From: Hydrogenophaga sp.
GTDB lineage: Bacteria > Pseudomonadota > Gammaproteobacteria > Burkholderiales > Burkholderiaceae_C
DNA: 64,000 bases
NCBI RefSeq assembly: GCF_030651625.1
Contig: NZ_JAUSCF010000023.1
Span: 62,001-126,000, forward strand
Direction: 5' to 3'
The position numbers and the translations under genes are program-made. Numbering within the stretch: the first letter of the stretch is position 1; each line of letters opens with the position of its first letter. Below the pieces are notes generated by a model, which was not told where the DNA came from, ran no database searches, and saw only the letters and a list, made by a program, of their open reading frames with translations. Positions 37,210-44,198 of the stretch are shown piece after piece.

Positions 37210-37509
37210 TCAGAGCCAGCTGTTCGATGCGCTGTGTTCGGCCACGAGATCCACGAAGCCGCCGTAATCCACCAGCGTCACGTTGTCCAGGGCGCGCGAC
37301 GCCATGCCGCGCGCGTCCATGTCGGGCCTGAGTGCGTAGAACCTGACTTGCGAACCGGCTTCGCGCAGGTGGGCCTCCACCGGGCTGCCGGTGGTGGCGG
37401 CGTAGATGCCGTCCTCGATCAGCAGCACGGCGTGTCCGGGCAGGGCCATGCGCAGGCAGCTCGCCAGCGAGCCGGTCTGGTGGGGGGATTTGTTGACGAT
37501 GTGCAGCAT
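37210..37509 (-). CDS. dsrH: DsrH (TusB family)
   Basis: A 99-aa subunit of the DsrE2F2H2 sulfurtransferase, starting MLHIVNKSPHQTGSLASCLR. It forms the hexamer with DsrE and DsrF that hands sulfur to DsrC. It follows dsrF by 10 bases and precedes dsrC. The family length is usual. Confidence 0.92.
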   Translation of the reverse strand: MLHIVNKSPHQTGSLASCLRMALPGHAVLLIEDGIYAATTGSPVEAHLREAGSQVRFYALRPDMDARGMASRALDNVTLVDYGGFVDLVAEHSASNSWL

Positions 37510-37519
37510 GGGGTTCTCC

Positions 37520-37876
37520 TCAGAAACTCAGGACCACGTCCTGCTGCGCCATCAGTTCGGCCATCTGCGCGGTGTCCAGCACCTCGACCGGCACCAGCAG
37601 GTCGACCTCGTTCAGGCCACGCTGCGCCAGGGAGGCCTGATCCACGTAGAGCTTCTCCACGTCGTAGCCTTCCAGTGCGCGGTAGCTGGGCGAGAAGTTC
37701 TTGATGCCGATGTCCTTGGTCTGCTGGCCTTTGACCAGTTCGTAGACACCGTCGTCCATGAACACCAGGCTGACATCCTGGTCGAGCGTGGCGGTGATCA
37801 GCACCACCTCCAGACTCTCCAGCGCGTAGATCGTGCCGTAGGGAGCCTTGCGGTTGATGAACATGAACTTCTTCAT
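37520..37876 (-). CDS. dsrF: DsrF (TusC family)
   Basis: A 118-aa subunit of DsrEFH with the family segments APYGTIYALESLEVVLITAT and VSLVFMDDGVYELVKGQQT. It has no catalytic cysteine, as in other DsrF proteins. It is separated from dsrE by 167 bp containing a palindromic repeat, a break in the otherwise tight operon. Confidence 0.92.
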   Translation of the reverse strand: MKKFMFINRKAPYGTIYALESLEVVLITATLDQDVSLVFMDDGVYELVKGQQTKDIGIKNFSPSYRALEGYDVEKLYVDQASLAQRGLNEVDLLVPVEVLDTAQMAELMAQQDVVLSF

Positions 37877-37951
37877 TCAGACATCCTCGATTTCAAAGAC
37901 TCAACCAGTCAGCATGGGACTGGGGAGTGAAATGGCCTGGGCGGGAAACGC

Positions 37952-38035
37952 CGTGGAACCGGCTTTGCCGGGCCACTGGCGTTGCCCCCTTGAGGGGGGA
38001 TGCGGCCACACGAAGTGGGCAAGCAACGGGGGTGT
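37952..38035 (-). repeat. Post-stop palindromic repeat, copy B (between dsrE and dsrF)
   Basis: Read on the minus strand, it starts within ten bases of the dsrE stop: a first C-run and GTTGCTTGCCC, then CATCCCCCCTCAAGGGGGC, and finally CAGTGGCCCGGCAAAGCCGG followed by TTCCACGGCG. CCCCC pairs with GGGGG and CCGG-CAAAG-CCGG forms a second hairpin. It sits inside the dsr operon and could act as an attenuator or RNA-processing site. Confidence 0.8.
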
Positions 38036-38043
38036 TCTTCATA

Positions 38044-38403
38044 TCAATCGCCAAAGGTCACGAGGCGGTCGGCCTTGATGCCGCTGTCCACCAGCTGACC
38101 CAGGCCCGATATGCGAAACCCCGGGGCCAGCACCTCGTCCTTGATGCCGCGGCGCAGCGCGGCGGCCACGCAGACCACGAGGTCGACGTTGTGCTCGGCC
38201 TTCAGGGCCGACCAGCGGTTGACGATGTGCCGGTCGTCCTGCGGCGGCTCCGTCAATCGCGTGGCGTTGTTGACGCCGTCGTGATAGAAGAAAACGCGCT
38301 GGATCTCATGCCCCTTTGCAATCGCTGCCACGCAGAACTGGTAGGCGCTGTCCGAGGCCTGGTGCGTGTAGGGCCCCTCGCTGACAAGTAGTCCGAATTT
38401 CAT
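38044..38403 (-). CDS. dsrE: DsrE (TusD family), catalytic sulfurtransferase subunit
   Basis: A 119-aa protein with the active cysteine in DLVVCVAAALRRG (Cys about 78), the residue that accepts sulfur in DsrE. The start MKFGLLVSEGPYTHQASDSA is typical. It begins 22 bases after the dsrB stop and is followed by the palindromic repeat before dsrF. Confidence 0.94.
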   Translation of the reverse strand: MKFGLLVSEGPYTHQASDSAYQFCVAAIAKGHEIQRVFFYHDGVNNATRLTEPPQDDRHIVNRWSALKAEHNVDLVVCVAAALRRGIKDEVLAPGFRISGLGQLVDSGIKADRLVTFGD

Positions 38404-38425
38404 GGGCTGGGTCCGCAGGCGTTGG

Positions 38426-39496
38426 TCAGAAACGGATGTGGGTCGACGCGTTCAGGCTGGCGCGTGAACCGCGCCAGTCGTCGATCAGGTACTTGGTGAA
38501 CGGCAGTTCGCACTTCTCGAAGAAATTCGGCCAGCCGATGCGCTCCACCCAGTCCGACAGGCGCTCCCAGGGGCGAGCGTCGGCCTTGTAGGTGTAGAGG
38601 ATCTTCTTGACGATCTCCGACACCTCGGGCCAGCGTGGCGGGTTGTTCGGAATGCCGGAAGCCACCATCTTCATGAAGGTCGGTTTGCCGCGCGCGTTGG
38701 AGTTCTTGCCGCCAACCCAGATGGCGAATTTGGAGTGCTCCGGGTCGTTGATCTGCATCGGCGGGCAGGGCGGGAAACAGGCGCCGCAGCAGATGCATTT
38801 CTTCTCGTCCACCTCCAGCGACGGCTTGCCGTTGACCAGCGCCGGGCGGATGGCCGCCACCGGGCAGCGCGCCACCACGGCCGGGCGTTCGCAGGCGTTG
38901 GCCACCAGGTCGTGGTTGATCTTGGGCGGCTTGGTGTGCTGGATCACGATCGCGATGTCGGCCTGGCCGCCGCAATTGATCTCGCAGCAGCTGGTGGACA
39001 GGTGCACGCGGTTGGGCATGTCCTCGCGGATGAACTCGGTATAGAGCTCGTCCATCAGGGCCTTCACCGCGCCCGAGGCATCGGTGCCGGGAATGTCGCA
39101 GTGCAGCCAACCCTGGGTGTGCGCAATCATCGACACCGAGTTGCCGGTGCCGCCCACGGGGAATCCACTTTCGGTCAGGGCCGAGATCAGTGGCGCCACC
39201 TTGTTCGGGTCGGCCACCATGAACTCGATGTTCGAGCGGATGGTGAAGCGCACATGCCCTTCGGCATAGGTATCGGCGATGTCGCACAGCTTGCGGATCG
39301 TGTGCACGTCCATCTGGCGCTGGGTGCCCGCGCGCACCGACCAGACCTCGTCACCGCTGTGCGAGACGTGGTGCAGCACGCCGGGCCGTGGGCGGTCGTG
39401 GTAACGCCAGTTGCCGTAGTTTTTAAGCAGGGTCGGATGCAGGTACGGCTTGTTGTCCGGCACGCCGCTTTCGATGGGTGTTCGCATTTGGGCCAT
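38426..39496 (-). CDS. dsrB: DsrB, beta subunit of reverse dissimilatory sulfite reductase
   Basis: A 356-aa subunit. The siroheme-[4Fe-4S] region STSCCEINCGGQADIAIVIQ and ANACERPAVVARCPVAAI are followed by the inserted ferredoxin KKCICCGACFPPCPPMQIND. It pairs with DsrA; in the oxidative direction the enzyme releases sulfite from DsrC-bound sulfur. The co-occurrence of dsrEFH and dsrL marks a sulfur oxidiser. Confidence 0.96.
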   Translation of the reverse strand: MAQMRTPIESGVPDNKPYLHPTLLKNYGNWRYHDRPRPGVLHHVSHSGDEVWSVRAGTQRQMDVHTIRKLCDIADTYAEGHVRFTIRSNIEFMVADPNKVAPLISALTESGFPVGGTGNSVSMIAHTQGWLHCDIPGTDASGAVKALMDELYTEFIREDMPNRVHLSTSCCEINCGGQADIAIVIQHTKPPKINHDLVANACERPAVVARCPVAAIRPALVNGKPSLEVDEKKCICCGACFPPCPPMQINDPEHSKFAIWVGGKNSNARGKPTFMKMVASGIPNNPPRWPEVSEIVKKILYTYKADARPWERLSDWVERIGWPNFFEKCELPFTKYLIDDWRGSRASLNASTHIRF

Positions 39497-39564
39497 GGGT
39501 TGCCTTCCCGGGTTGGACGGTGGAGGAGTTGGACGGAAGGATGAAGGATGGCGCGAGGTGCCGG

Positions 39565-40863
39565 TCAGGCGGAGGCCTGCTTGCGCGCCATGTACTTGGC
39601 GGCTTCTTCGTCCCAGTCGTCGGTGCGCACATAGGGGTTGGTGCGCGGGGTGGAAACCATGTTGGGGTCCACTTCCAGCTCGATGCCTTCGAGGAAATTG
39701 ACCAGGCCGATACGCTCGATCATCTCGCCGGTGCGCTCGTGTTCCAGCGCGTTCTCGGCAAAGAAATCGATGATCTTCTGCGCCAGCTGGACCAGGCCCT
39801 TGTAGTCCTCGTCGGTCTTGAGCGACATGAAAGGCACCACCACCGTGCCCATCAGGTCACCGATCTTGAGCGTGCGCTTGCCACCGACCAGAATGGTGGC
39901 GCCGGTGTCGGTGCCGTGGGCCAGCGCGCCGGTCATGACGTTGATGCAGTGCATGCAGCGCACGCAGTTGCCGTTGTCGATTTCCAGGCACTGCGTGTCG
40001 TTGATCTTCACGCTGGAGATCTTCGGGCCCTGGGCCACGTCCTTGACCTCCTTGAGCATGATGGTCTTGGTCGGGCAGCGGCTGATGACATCGTTCACCA
40101 GCTCGTTCATGCCGTGCTTGTCGAACCACTTGCGCGCCAGGGTTTCGTCGGTGCGCATGTTGTCGCGCCAGGTGCCGATGACAGCCATGTCCGAGCGCTG
40201 GATCGAGTTCATGCAGTCGTTGGAGCAACCCGAGAACTTGAACTTGAACTTGTAGGGCAGTGCCGGGCGGTGGATGTCGTCGAGGAAGGTGTTGATCACC
40301 TGTCGGTGCGCCTTGGCCTCGTCGTAGCAGCTCTGTTCGCAACGTGCCGCGCCGACGCAGCTCATCGAGGTTCGAACCGCCGGTCCGGCCCCGCCGAGGT
40401 CGAAGCCGAGTTCGTTGAGCGCGTCGAAGGCGTCCTGCACCTTGTCGGTCTTGGCGCCCTGGAACATGATGTCGCCCGACTGGCCGTGGAAGGCAATCAG
40501 GCCGGAGCCGTGCTCTTCCCAGATGTCACACATCTTGCGCAGCACATCGGTGTCGTAGTGCATGCCGGGTGGCGGCTGCACGCGCAACGTGTGGAACTCG
40601 GCCGCATCGGGGAACTGGGGCTTGCCATCGGCGTCCTTGAGCTCGGTGAAGCGCGGGATCACCCCGCCGCCATAGCCGAACACGCCGACCGTGCCGCCCT
40701 TCCAGTAGCCCTTGCGCGTCCGGTAAGAGGTCTCCAGCTGACCCATCAGGTCCACCATGTAGTCCTTCTCACCGGCCAGCCGCTTGAGGCCGGTCACGAA
40801 GCTGGGCCACGGGCCACTCTCGAGCTCGTCAAGCATCGGGGTGTCGTGCATTTTTTTGGCCAT
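39565..40863 (-). CDS. dsrA: DsrA, alpha subunit of reverse dissimilatory sulfite reductase
   Basis: A 432-aa subunit, first gene of the dsr operon. It carries the siroheme/cluster motifs MSCVGAARCEQSCYDEAKAH and KFKFSGCSNDCMNSIQRSD, then the ferredoxin insert DNGNCVRCMHCINVMTGAL. The ATG at 40863 gives the usual MAKKMHDTPMLDEL start with AGGAGACAAG upstream. A palindromic regulatory box lies about 150 bp before the start. Confidence 0.96.
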   Translation of the reverse strand: MAKKMHDTPMLDELESGPWPSFVTGLKRLAGEKDYMVDLMGQLETSYRTRKGYWKGGTVGVFGYGGGVIPRFTELKDADGKPQFPDAAEFHTLRVQPPPGMHYDTDVLRKMCDIWEEHGSGLIAFHGQSGDIMFQGAKTDKVQDAFDALNELGFDLGGAGPAVRTSMSCVGAARCEQSCYDEAKAHRQVINTFLDDIHRPALPYKFKFKFSGCSNDCMNSIQRSDMAVIGTWRDNMRTDETLARKWFDKHGMNELVNDVISRCPTKTIMLKEVKDVAQGPKISSVKINDTQCLEIDNGNCVRCMHCINVMTGALAHGTDTGATILVGGKRTLKIGDLMGTVVVPFMSLKTDEDYKGLVQLAQKIIDFFAENALEHERTGEMIERIGLVNFLEGIELEVDPNMVSTPRTNPYVRTDDWDEEAAKYMARKQASA

Positions 40864-40985
40864 GTCTTGTCTCCTGTCGGGGTGCCACTGTCGGCAACGG
40901 CGGTCTCGCATCGTGGGCATTGCGGGGGCTCTGTCGGCCCGCCTTCCGGTATGGGTTGCATCGTAGGAGGCGAGAGGGGCGTCTT

Positions 40986-41055
40986 GCTATCCCCCTCGTT
41001 GGCTAGGCGGGACTACCCATATGGGTTATGCAGCCCCACCCGTCCCGGCTATAGA
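40986..41055. promoter_or_regulatory. Divergent promoter box between dsrA and the Cas6-like operon
   Basis: The perfect dyad ACCCATATGGGT (41015-41026) is followed on the plus strand by ten bases, CACCCGT, five bases, then CTATAGAC; candidate -10 TATAGA is at 41050-41055. The dyad centre lies 29.5 bases before the hexamer, so at about -41.5. At the mirror distance on the minus strand lies GATAGC (40986-40991), a possible -10 for dsrA. Spacing is identical to the soeA and tusA boxes. The half-site TACCCA resembles NarL-family heptamers. Confidence 0.65.
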
Positions 41056-41088
41056 CTGCCGGCCCCGGAATTGCGCCAATAGCAAATG

Positions 41089-41148
41089 AACCTGGAGACG
41101 GCAGTTGGACAGTCCCACTCCGGCCTGTCCAACTGCCGTCTCCAGGTT
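41089..41148 (+). other. Perfect 24-bp inverted repeat (hairpin) in the leader of the Cas6-like operon
   Basis: The arm at 41089-41112 (starting AACCTGGAGACGG) is the exact reverse complement of 41125-41148, with a 12-nt loop between. There is no T-run, so it is not a normal terminator. It lies about 27 bases after the predicted start site and 45 bases before the first gene, so the transcript would carry a very stable hairpin. It could also act in DNA as an operator. The next operon gene but one encodes a protein of a hairpin-cleaving RNase family. Confidence 0.8.
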
Positions 41149-41193
41149 GACCGAAGCCCGCCAGCCGGCGCCGACCCCTGGAGTGACGGAGAC

Positions 41194-41421
41194 ATGAGCC
41201 AGATCACCCCGCTAGACCGATTCCGGGTCCCCCTCGGTGGGCAGGAGATCGAGTTGCAGCAGCACGACCACGACGCTGGTGGCATGAGCCTGCTTCGCAC
41301 GCGCATCCGCGAAGGGCGCCGCTTCACGATCTTCGACATCGACCCCCATACCGCCGAGCACTGGGGCCAGGCGTTGCTGCGTTGGGCGCGGGAACAACCC
41401 GGACGGACGGGTACCTCATGA
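41194..41421 (+). CDS. 75-aa protein of unknown function, first gene of the accessory operon
   Basis: It starts MSQITPLDRFRVPLGGQEIE with a GACGGAGAC ribosome site upstream; the longer open frame runs into the hairpin and is unlikely. The middle contains HDHDAGGMSLLRTRIREGRR and TIFDIDPHTAEHWGQALLRW. I recognise no domain. The stop overlaps the start of the Cas6-like gene (ATGA), so the two are translationally coupled. Confidence 0.65.
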   Translation: MSQITPLDRFRVPLGGQEIELQQHDHDAGGMSLLRTRIREGRRFTIFDIDPHTAEHWGQALLRWAREQPGRTGTS

Positions 41422-42044
41422 GCGCCAGCCTTGACGAACAGCTGCTCGCCACCGTGATCGACATCGTCTTTCCGCTGGGTGGTCATAGCCTGCCGCGCGA
41501 TGCGGCGCCGGCCTTGCGGGCGGCGCTTCAGCGGGAAATGCCCTGGCTCGACCACGAGCCGCTGGCCGGCATACACCCCCTCAAGCTGGTACCCGGCACC
41601 GAAGCCGAGGCCTTGCTGTCGCAACGCACGCGACTGCTGCTGAGGCTGCCACGGGAGCGCTTCGCTGCCGCGACCGGGCTCGCCGGCCGCACCTTGCAAC
41701 TGGGTGACCAGGCGGTGACCCTGGGCCAGCCGCATGCGCGTGAACTGCTGCCGCACCGCACCCTGTATGCCTATGCGGTGGCCGCCGAGGTGGACGACGA
41801 GATCGCCTTCATGCAGACGATGGACGCCGATCTGCAGACGCTGGCCGTGCGCTCGCAGCTGATCTGCGGCAAGCGCCAGCAACACGCCTGGCCCGCCGGC
41901 GCGCTGACCACCTTCAGCCTGATGCTGCATGGGCTCTCCGCATCCGATTCGCTGCGCCTGCAGGAGCTCGGTCTCGGCCGGCACCGCCTGCTGGGCTGCG
42001 GCATCTTCGTGCCGCACAAGTCGGCCGCGGCGGTCGGCGAATAG
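41418..42044 (+). CDS. Cas6/Cmx6-like RAMP protein without CRISPR context
   Basis: A 208-aa protein that resembles the Cas6/Cmx6 (type I-MYXAN) family along its length: VIDIVFPLGGHSLPRDAAPA near the start, PWLDHEPLAGIHPLKLVPGT, RTRLLLRLPRERF, RELLPHRTLYAYAVA, and the end LRLQELGLGRHRLLGCGIFV followed by PHKS, which has the G-rich loop of Cas6 RAMPs. Cas6 enzymes bind and cleave RNA hairpins to make crRNA. No CRISPR repeats or other cas genes are in the window. It is coupled to the 75-aa gene and followed by a DsrC-like gene. RNA cleavage or RNA binding here is inference; His in GIHPL could be functional. Confidence 0.75.
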   Translation: MSASLDEQLLATVIDIVFPLGGHSLPRDAAPALRAALQREMPWLDHEPLAGIHPLKLVPGTEAEALLSQRTRLLLRLPRERFAAATGLAGRTLQLGDQAVTLGQPHARELLPHRTLYAYAVAAEVDDEIAFMQTMDADLQTLAVRSQLICGKRQQHAWPAGALTTFSLMLHGLSASDSLRLQELGLGRHRLLGCGIFVPHKSAAAVGE

Positions 42045-42082
42045 GGCGCTTCCCTCAACAACCCTCACACGGAGACACCAGC

Positions 42083-42412
42083 ATGGGCTATCAGATCAAT
42101 GGCGTTGAAATCGAAACCGATGCCGAAGGCTACCTGCTCGAACCCGACTACAGCGAGGAGGCGGTGCAGGTGATCGCGGCGGCCGACGGCATCGTCCTGA
42201 CGGCCGAACACTGGGAAGTCATCGGCTACATGCGGGACCAGTACCGCGAGCACGGCCACACACCCAACTTCCGCAACATGCTCAAGGGCTACAGCGAGAT
42301 CCGCCAGGGCGTGGACAGCAAGTACCTGTACGACCTGTTCCCGCTTGGGCCGGCCAAGCAGGCGGCGAAGGTGGCCGGCTTGCCGCAGCCGCTCGGCAAG
42401 GGCGGATATTGA
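42083..42412 (+). CDS. DsrC/TusE-family paralogue without cysteines (RspA-like), accessory operon
   Basis: A 109-aa protein clearly of the DsrC family (EIETDAEGYLLEPDYSEEAV, LTAEHWEVIGYMRDQYREHG, KYLYDLFPLGPAKQAAKVAG). The arm ends PQPLGKGGY, so the Cys98 position is Ala and the penultimate Cys is replaced; no cysteine remains. The core is closer to the true DsrC than the paralogue near dsrN. It lies between the Cas6-like gene and an unknown gene. Confidence 0.9.
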   Translation: MGYQINGVEIETDAEGYLLEPDYSEEAVQVIAAADGIVLTAEHWEVIGYMRDQYREHGHTPNFRNMLKGYSEIRQGVDSKYLYDLFPLGPAKQAAKVAGLPQPLGKGGY

Positions 42413-42421
42413 GACGTTCGC

Positions 42422-43030
42422 ATGGCCCTGCGCATCAAGAACCAGTGGTTTGACAACGGGCGACCGAAGTCCGCGAAGGAGACCGCGAGCGTCGTCGCCT
42501 TCATCGTCTGGCGCGTGACGCAGAACATGGTCAGGCAGATGCGTGAAGCCCGCTTCGACATCGACGTCGGCCCGCAGTATTTCGCCTTCATGCGCGAGAT
42601 CCTGGGCTTTCTTCTGCAGGTGGTGGACCGCATGGCGTTCGAACGCATGGGCATGGAACAGCGCGGCGAGTTCACGGCTGCGCTGGTGCGCCGCGTGGCC
42701 GAGATCCTGGAAGAGAGCGAACTCGAATGGCTCGGGCCGCCGCCCGCCGGCGCGGACAGCTGGCGCAACCAGTTCATCGATTTCTGCAACGAAATGGGCC
42801 AAGCCTATGCCGACTTCGGGCACGGCCCCGACGGGCCGGACTTCGGTTTCGTGCGCTACCTGGGCAGCCGCATCGAGGGCGTCATGCCGGCCAAGGACCG
42901 GCACTGGGTCAAAGACCAGCTGATGGCCATCGAGGTGCCGGAGGCGCTGGAGATGGTGCGCCGGGGTATGCACGGCGCCCTGTCCACCGAGCCGCGACCC
43001 AAACGCCGCGCCGCGATCAGCGGAGACTAG
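42422..43030 (+). CDS. 202-aa protein of unknown function in the dsr-linked operon
   Basis: A mainly helical protein (KETASVVAFIVWRVTQNMVR, MREILGFLLQVVDRMAFERM, LVRRVAEILEESELEWLGPP) with a tryptophan/aromatic-rich middle (WRNQFIDFCNEMGQAYADFG). No membrane segment or known catalytic motif. It follows the DsrC-like gene by nine bases and is probably co-translated with it. The combination with DsrC-like and Cas6-like genes suggests a shared role. Confidence 0.7.
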   Translation: MALRIKNQWFDNGRPKSAKETASVVAFIVWRVTQNMVRQMREARFDIDVGPQYFAFMREILGFLLQVVDRMAFERMGMEQRGEFTAALVRRVAEILEESELEWLGPPPAGADSWRNQFIDFCNEMGQAYADFGHGPDGPDFGFVRYLGSRIEGVMPAKDRHWVKDQLMAIEVPEALEMVRRGMHGALSTEPRPKRRAAISGD

Positions 43031-43036
43031 AAATGG

Positions 43037-43115
43037 TGCCCCCCTGCGTCGGCTCCGTTGCCTTCCCCCCAGAGGGGGACCACGCTGGTGGCCTGGCAAA
43101 GCCGGTTCCACGGCG
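43037..43115 (+). repeat. Post-stop palindromic repeat, copy C
   Basis: Starts about six bases after the stop of the 202-aa gene: CCCCCCTGCGTCGG, CTTCCCCCCAGAGGGGGAC, then TGGCCTGGCAAAGCCGGTTC and CACGGCG. Same strand and order as the other copies. It separates the first four genes of the accessory operon from the dioxygenase gene. Confidence 0.8.
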
Positions 43116-43195
43116 TGTGCTGTGGCAGCCACGCACTCCGATGGGACTCTCGCTTGCGTCGGCTTCGCGACGCCTGTGTATCCGGAGGCGATAAC

Positions 43196-44143
43196 ATGAA
43201 TCTGCTTGCGAAAAACAGCCCGTTTGACCTTGACCAGCCGCAGGCGTATGCGCAGTGGCGGGCGGCCAAGCTGGCCACCCAGCCCAGGTGCGTGGAAGAC
43301 CTGATTGTCGACGTGGCCGATCCGCGGTACCTGAGCGCAGGCGAGCGCGCTGCCCTGCTGCACAGCTGCGCGCGTGCCAACATGGTGATTTACCGCAGCC
43401 CGGTCGTCGAAGAGGACAAGGCGCTGCCCCGCTTGCTCGGGGCGCAGCTGGGCCTGCACCGGCTCGACGCCAACTGGCTGGCCGACGAAGACGGCATTTC
43501 GCCGATCGCGGTGTCATCCCGGGCGGCGGGCGCCCGAGCCGACTTCATTCCCTACACCGACAAGCCCATCCGCTGGCACACCGACGGCTACTACCATCCA
43601 CTCTCGCGTCGCATCGAAGGCATGGTCCTGCACTGCGTGCGAGAGGCGGGTGTGGGCGGGATGAGCGGGCTGGTGGACCACGACCGGGTCTACATCGCGC
43701 TGCGCGATGCCAACCCGGCATGGGTACGCGCGCTGATGGCACCCGACGCCATGACCATTCCCGAGCGGACTGACGCGCACGGCGTGGCCCGCTCCGCGCA
43801 GAGCGGACCGGTGTTCACTGTGTTACCAGCGTTGGGCGCCCTGCACATGCGCTACACCGCGCGCACCCGCAGCATCAACTGGAAGGACGACACCGACACG
43901 AAGGCGGCGGTCGCTTTTGTGGAGCAACTGCTGTCCAGCCAAGCACCCTGGATCTTTCGCCTGCGGCTGCAGCCTGGCATGGGCATCGTCGCCAACAACG
44001 TGCCGCACGAGCGCAGCGACTTCACCGATGACCCGCAGCGCCCGCGCCTGCTGTACCGGGCCCGTTTTCTCGACCGTGTCGGAGCGCCGCCAGTGCCCAA
44101 TCGCCATGCGTCCCAGGCGGCCCAGCCGGAGCTGTTGGCATGA
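43196..44143 (+). CDS. TauD/TfdA-family Fe(II)/2-oxoglutarate-type dioxygenase
   Basis: A 315-aa protein. The iron facial triad is visible as the H-x-D pair in IRWHTDGYYHPL and the distal His in IVANNVPHERSDF, with an Arg for 2-oxoglutarate in RPRLLYRARFLD. TauD relatives oxidise sulfonates and other substrates; a sulfur-containing substrate is plausible in this operon but not shown. The start at 43196 has GGAGG upstream. A palindromic repeat separates it from the 202-aa gene. Confidence 0.8.
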   Translation: MNLLAKNSPFDLDQPQAYAQWRAAKLATQPRCVEDLIVDVADPRYLSAGERAALLHSCARANMVIYRSPVVEEDKALPRLLGAQLGLHRLDANWLADEDGISPIAVSSRAAGARADFIPYTDKPIRWHTDGYYHPLSRRIEGMVLHCVREAGVGGMSGLVDHDRVYIALRDANPAWVRALMAPDAMTIPERTDAHGVARSAQSGPVFTVLPALGALHMRYTARTRSINWKDDTDTKAAVAFVEQLLSSQAPWIFRLRLQPGMGIVANNVPHERSDFTDDPQRPRLLYRARFLDRVGAPPVPNRHASQAAQPELLA

Positions 44144-44198
44144 GCGCAGCGCCGGGCCGCTCCCAAGCCAGCTCGCACCGCAGCCCGCAGGGCGAGGC

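Noticed and set aside
26972-40863. Dissimilatory sulfate reduction
   Set aside because: dsrEFH, dsrL and a soeABC cluster accompany dsrAB, and dsrD is absent; this is the oxidative type.
41089-42044. Possible CRISPR array beside the Cas6-like gene
   Set aside because: The inverted repeat occurs once; no regularly spaced direct repeats were seen anywhere in the window.
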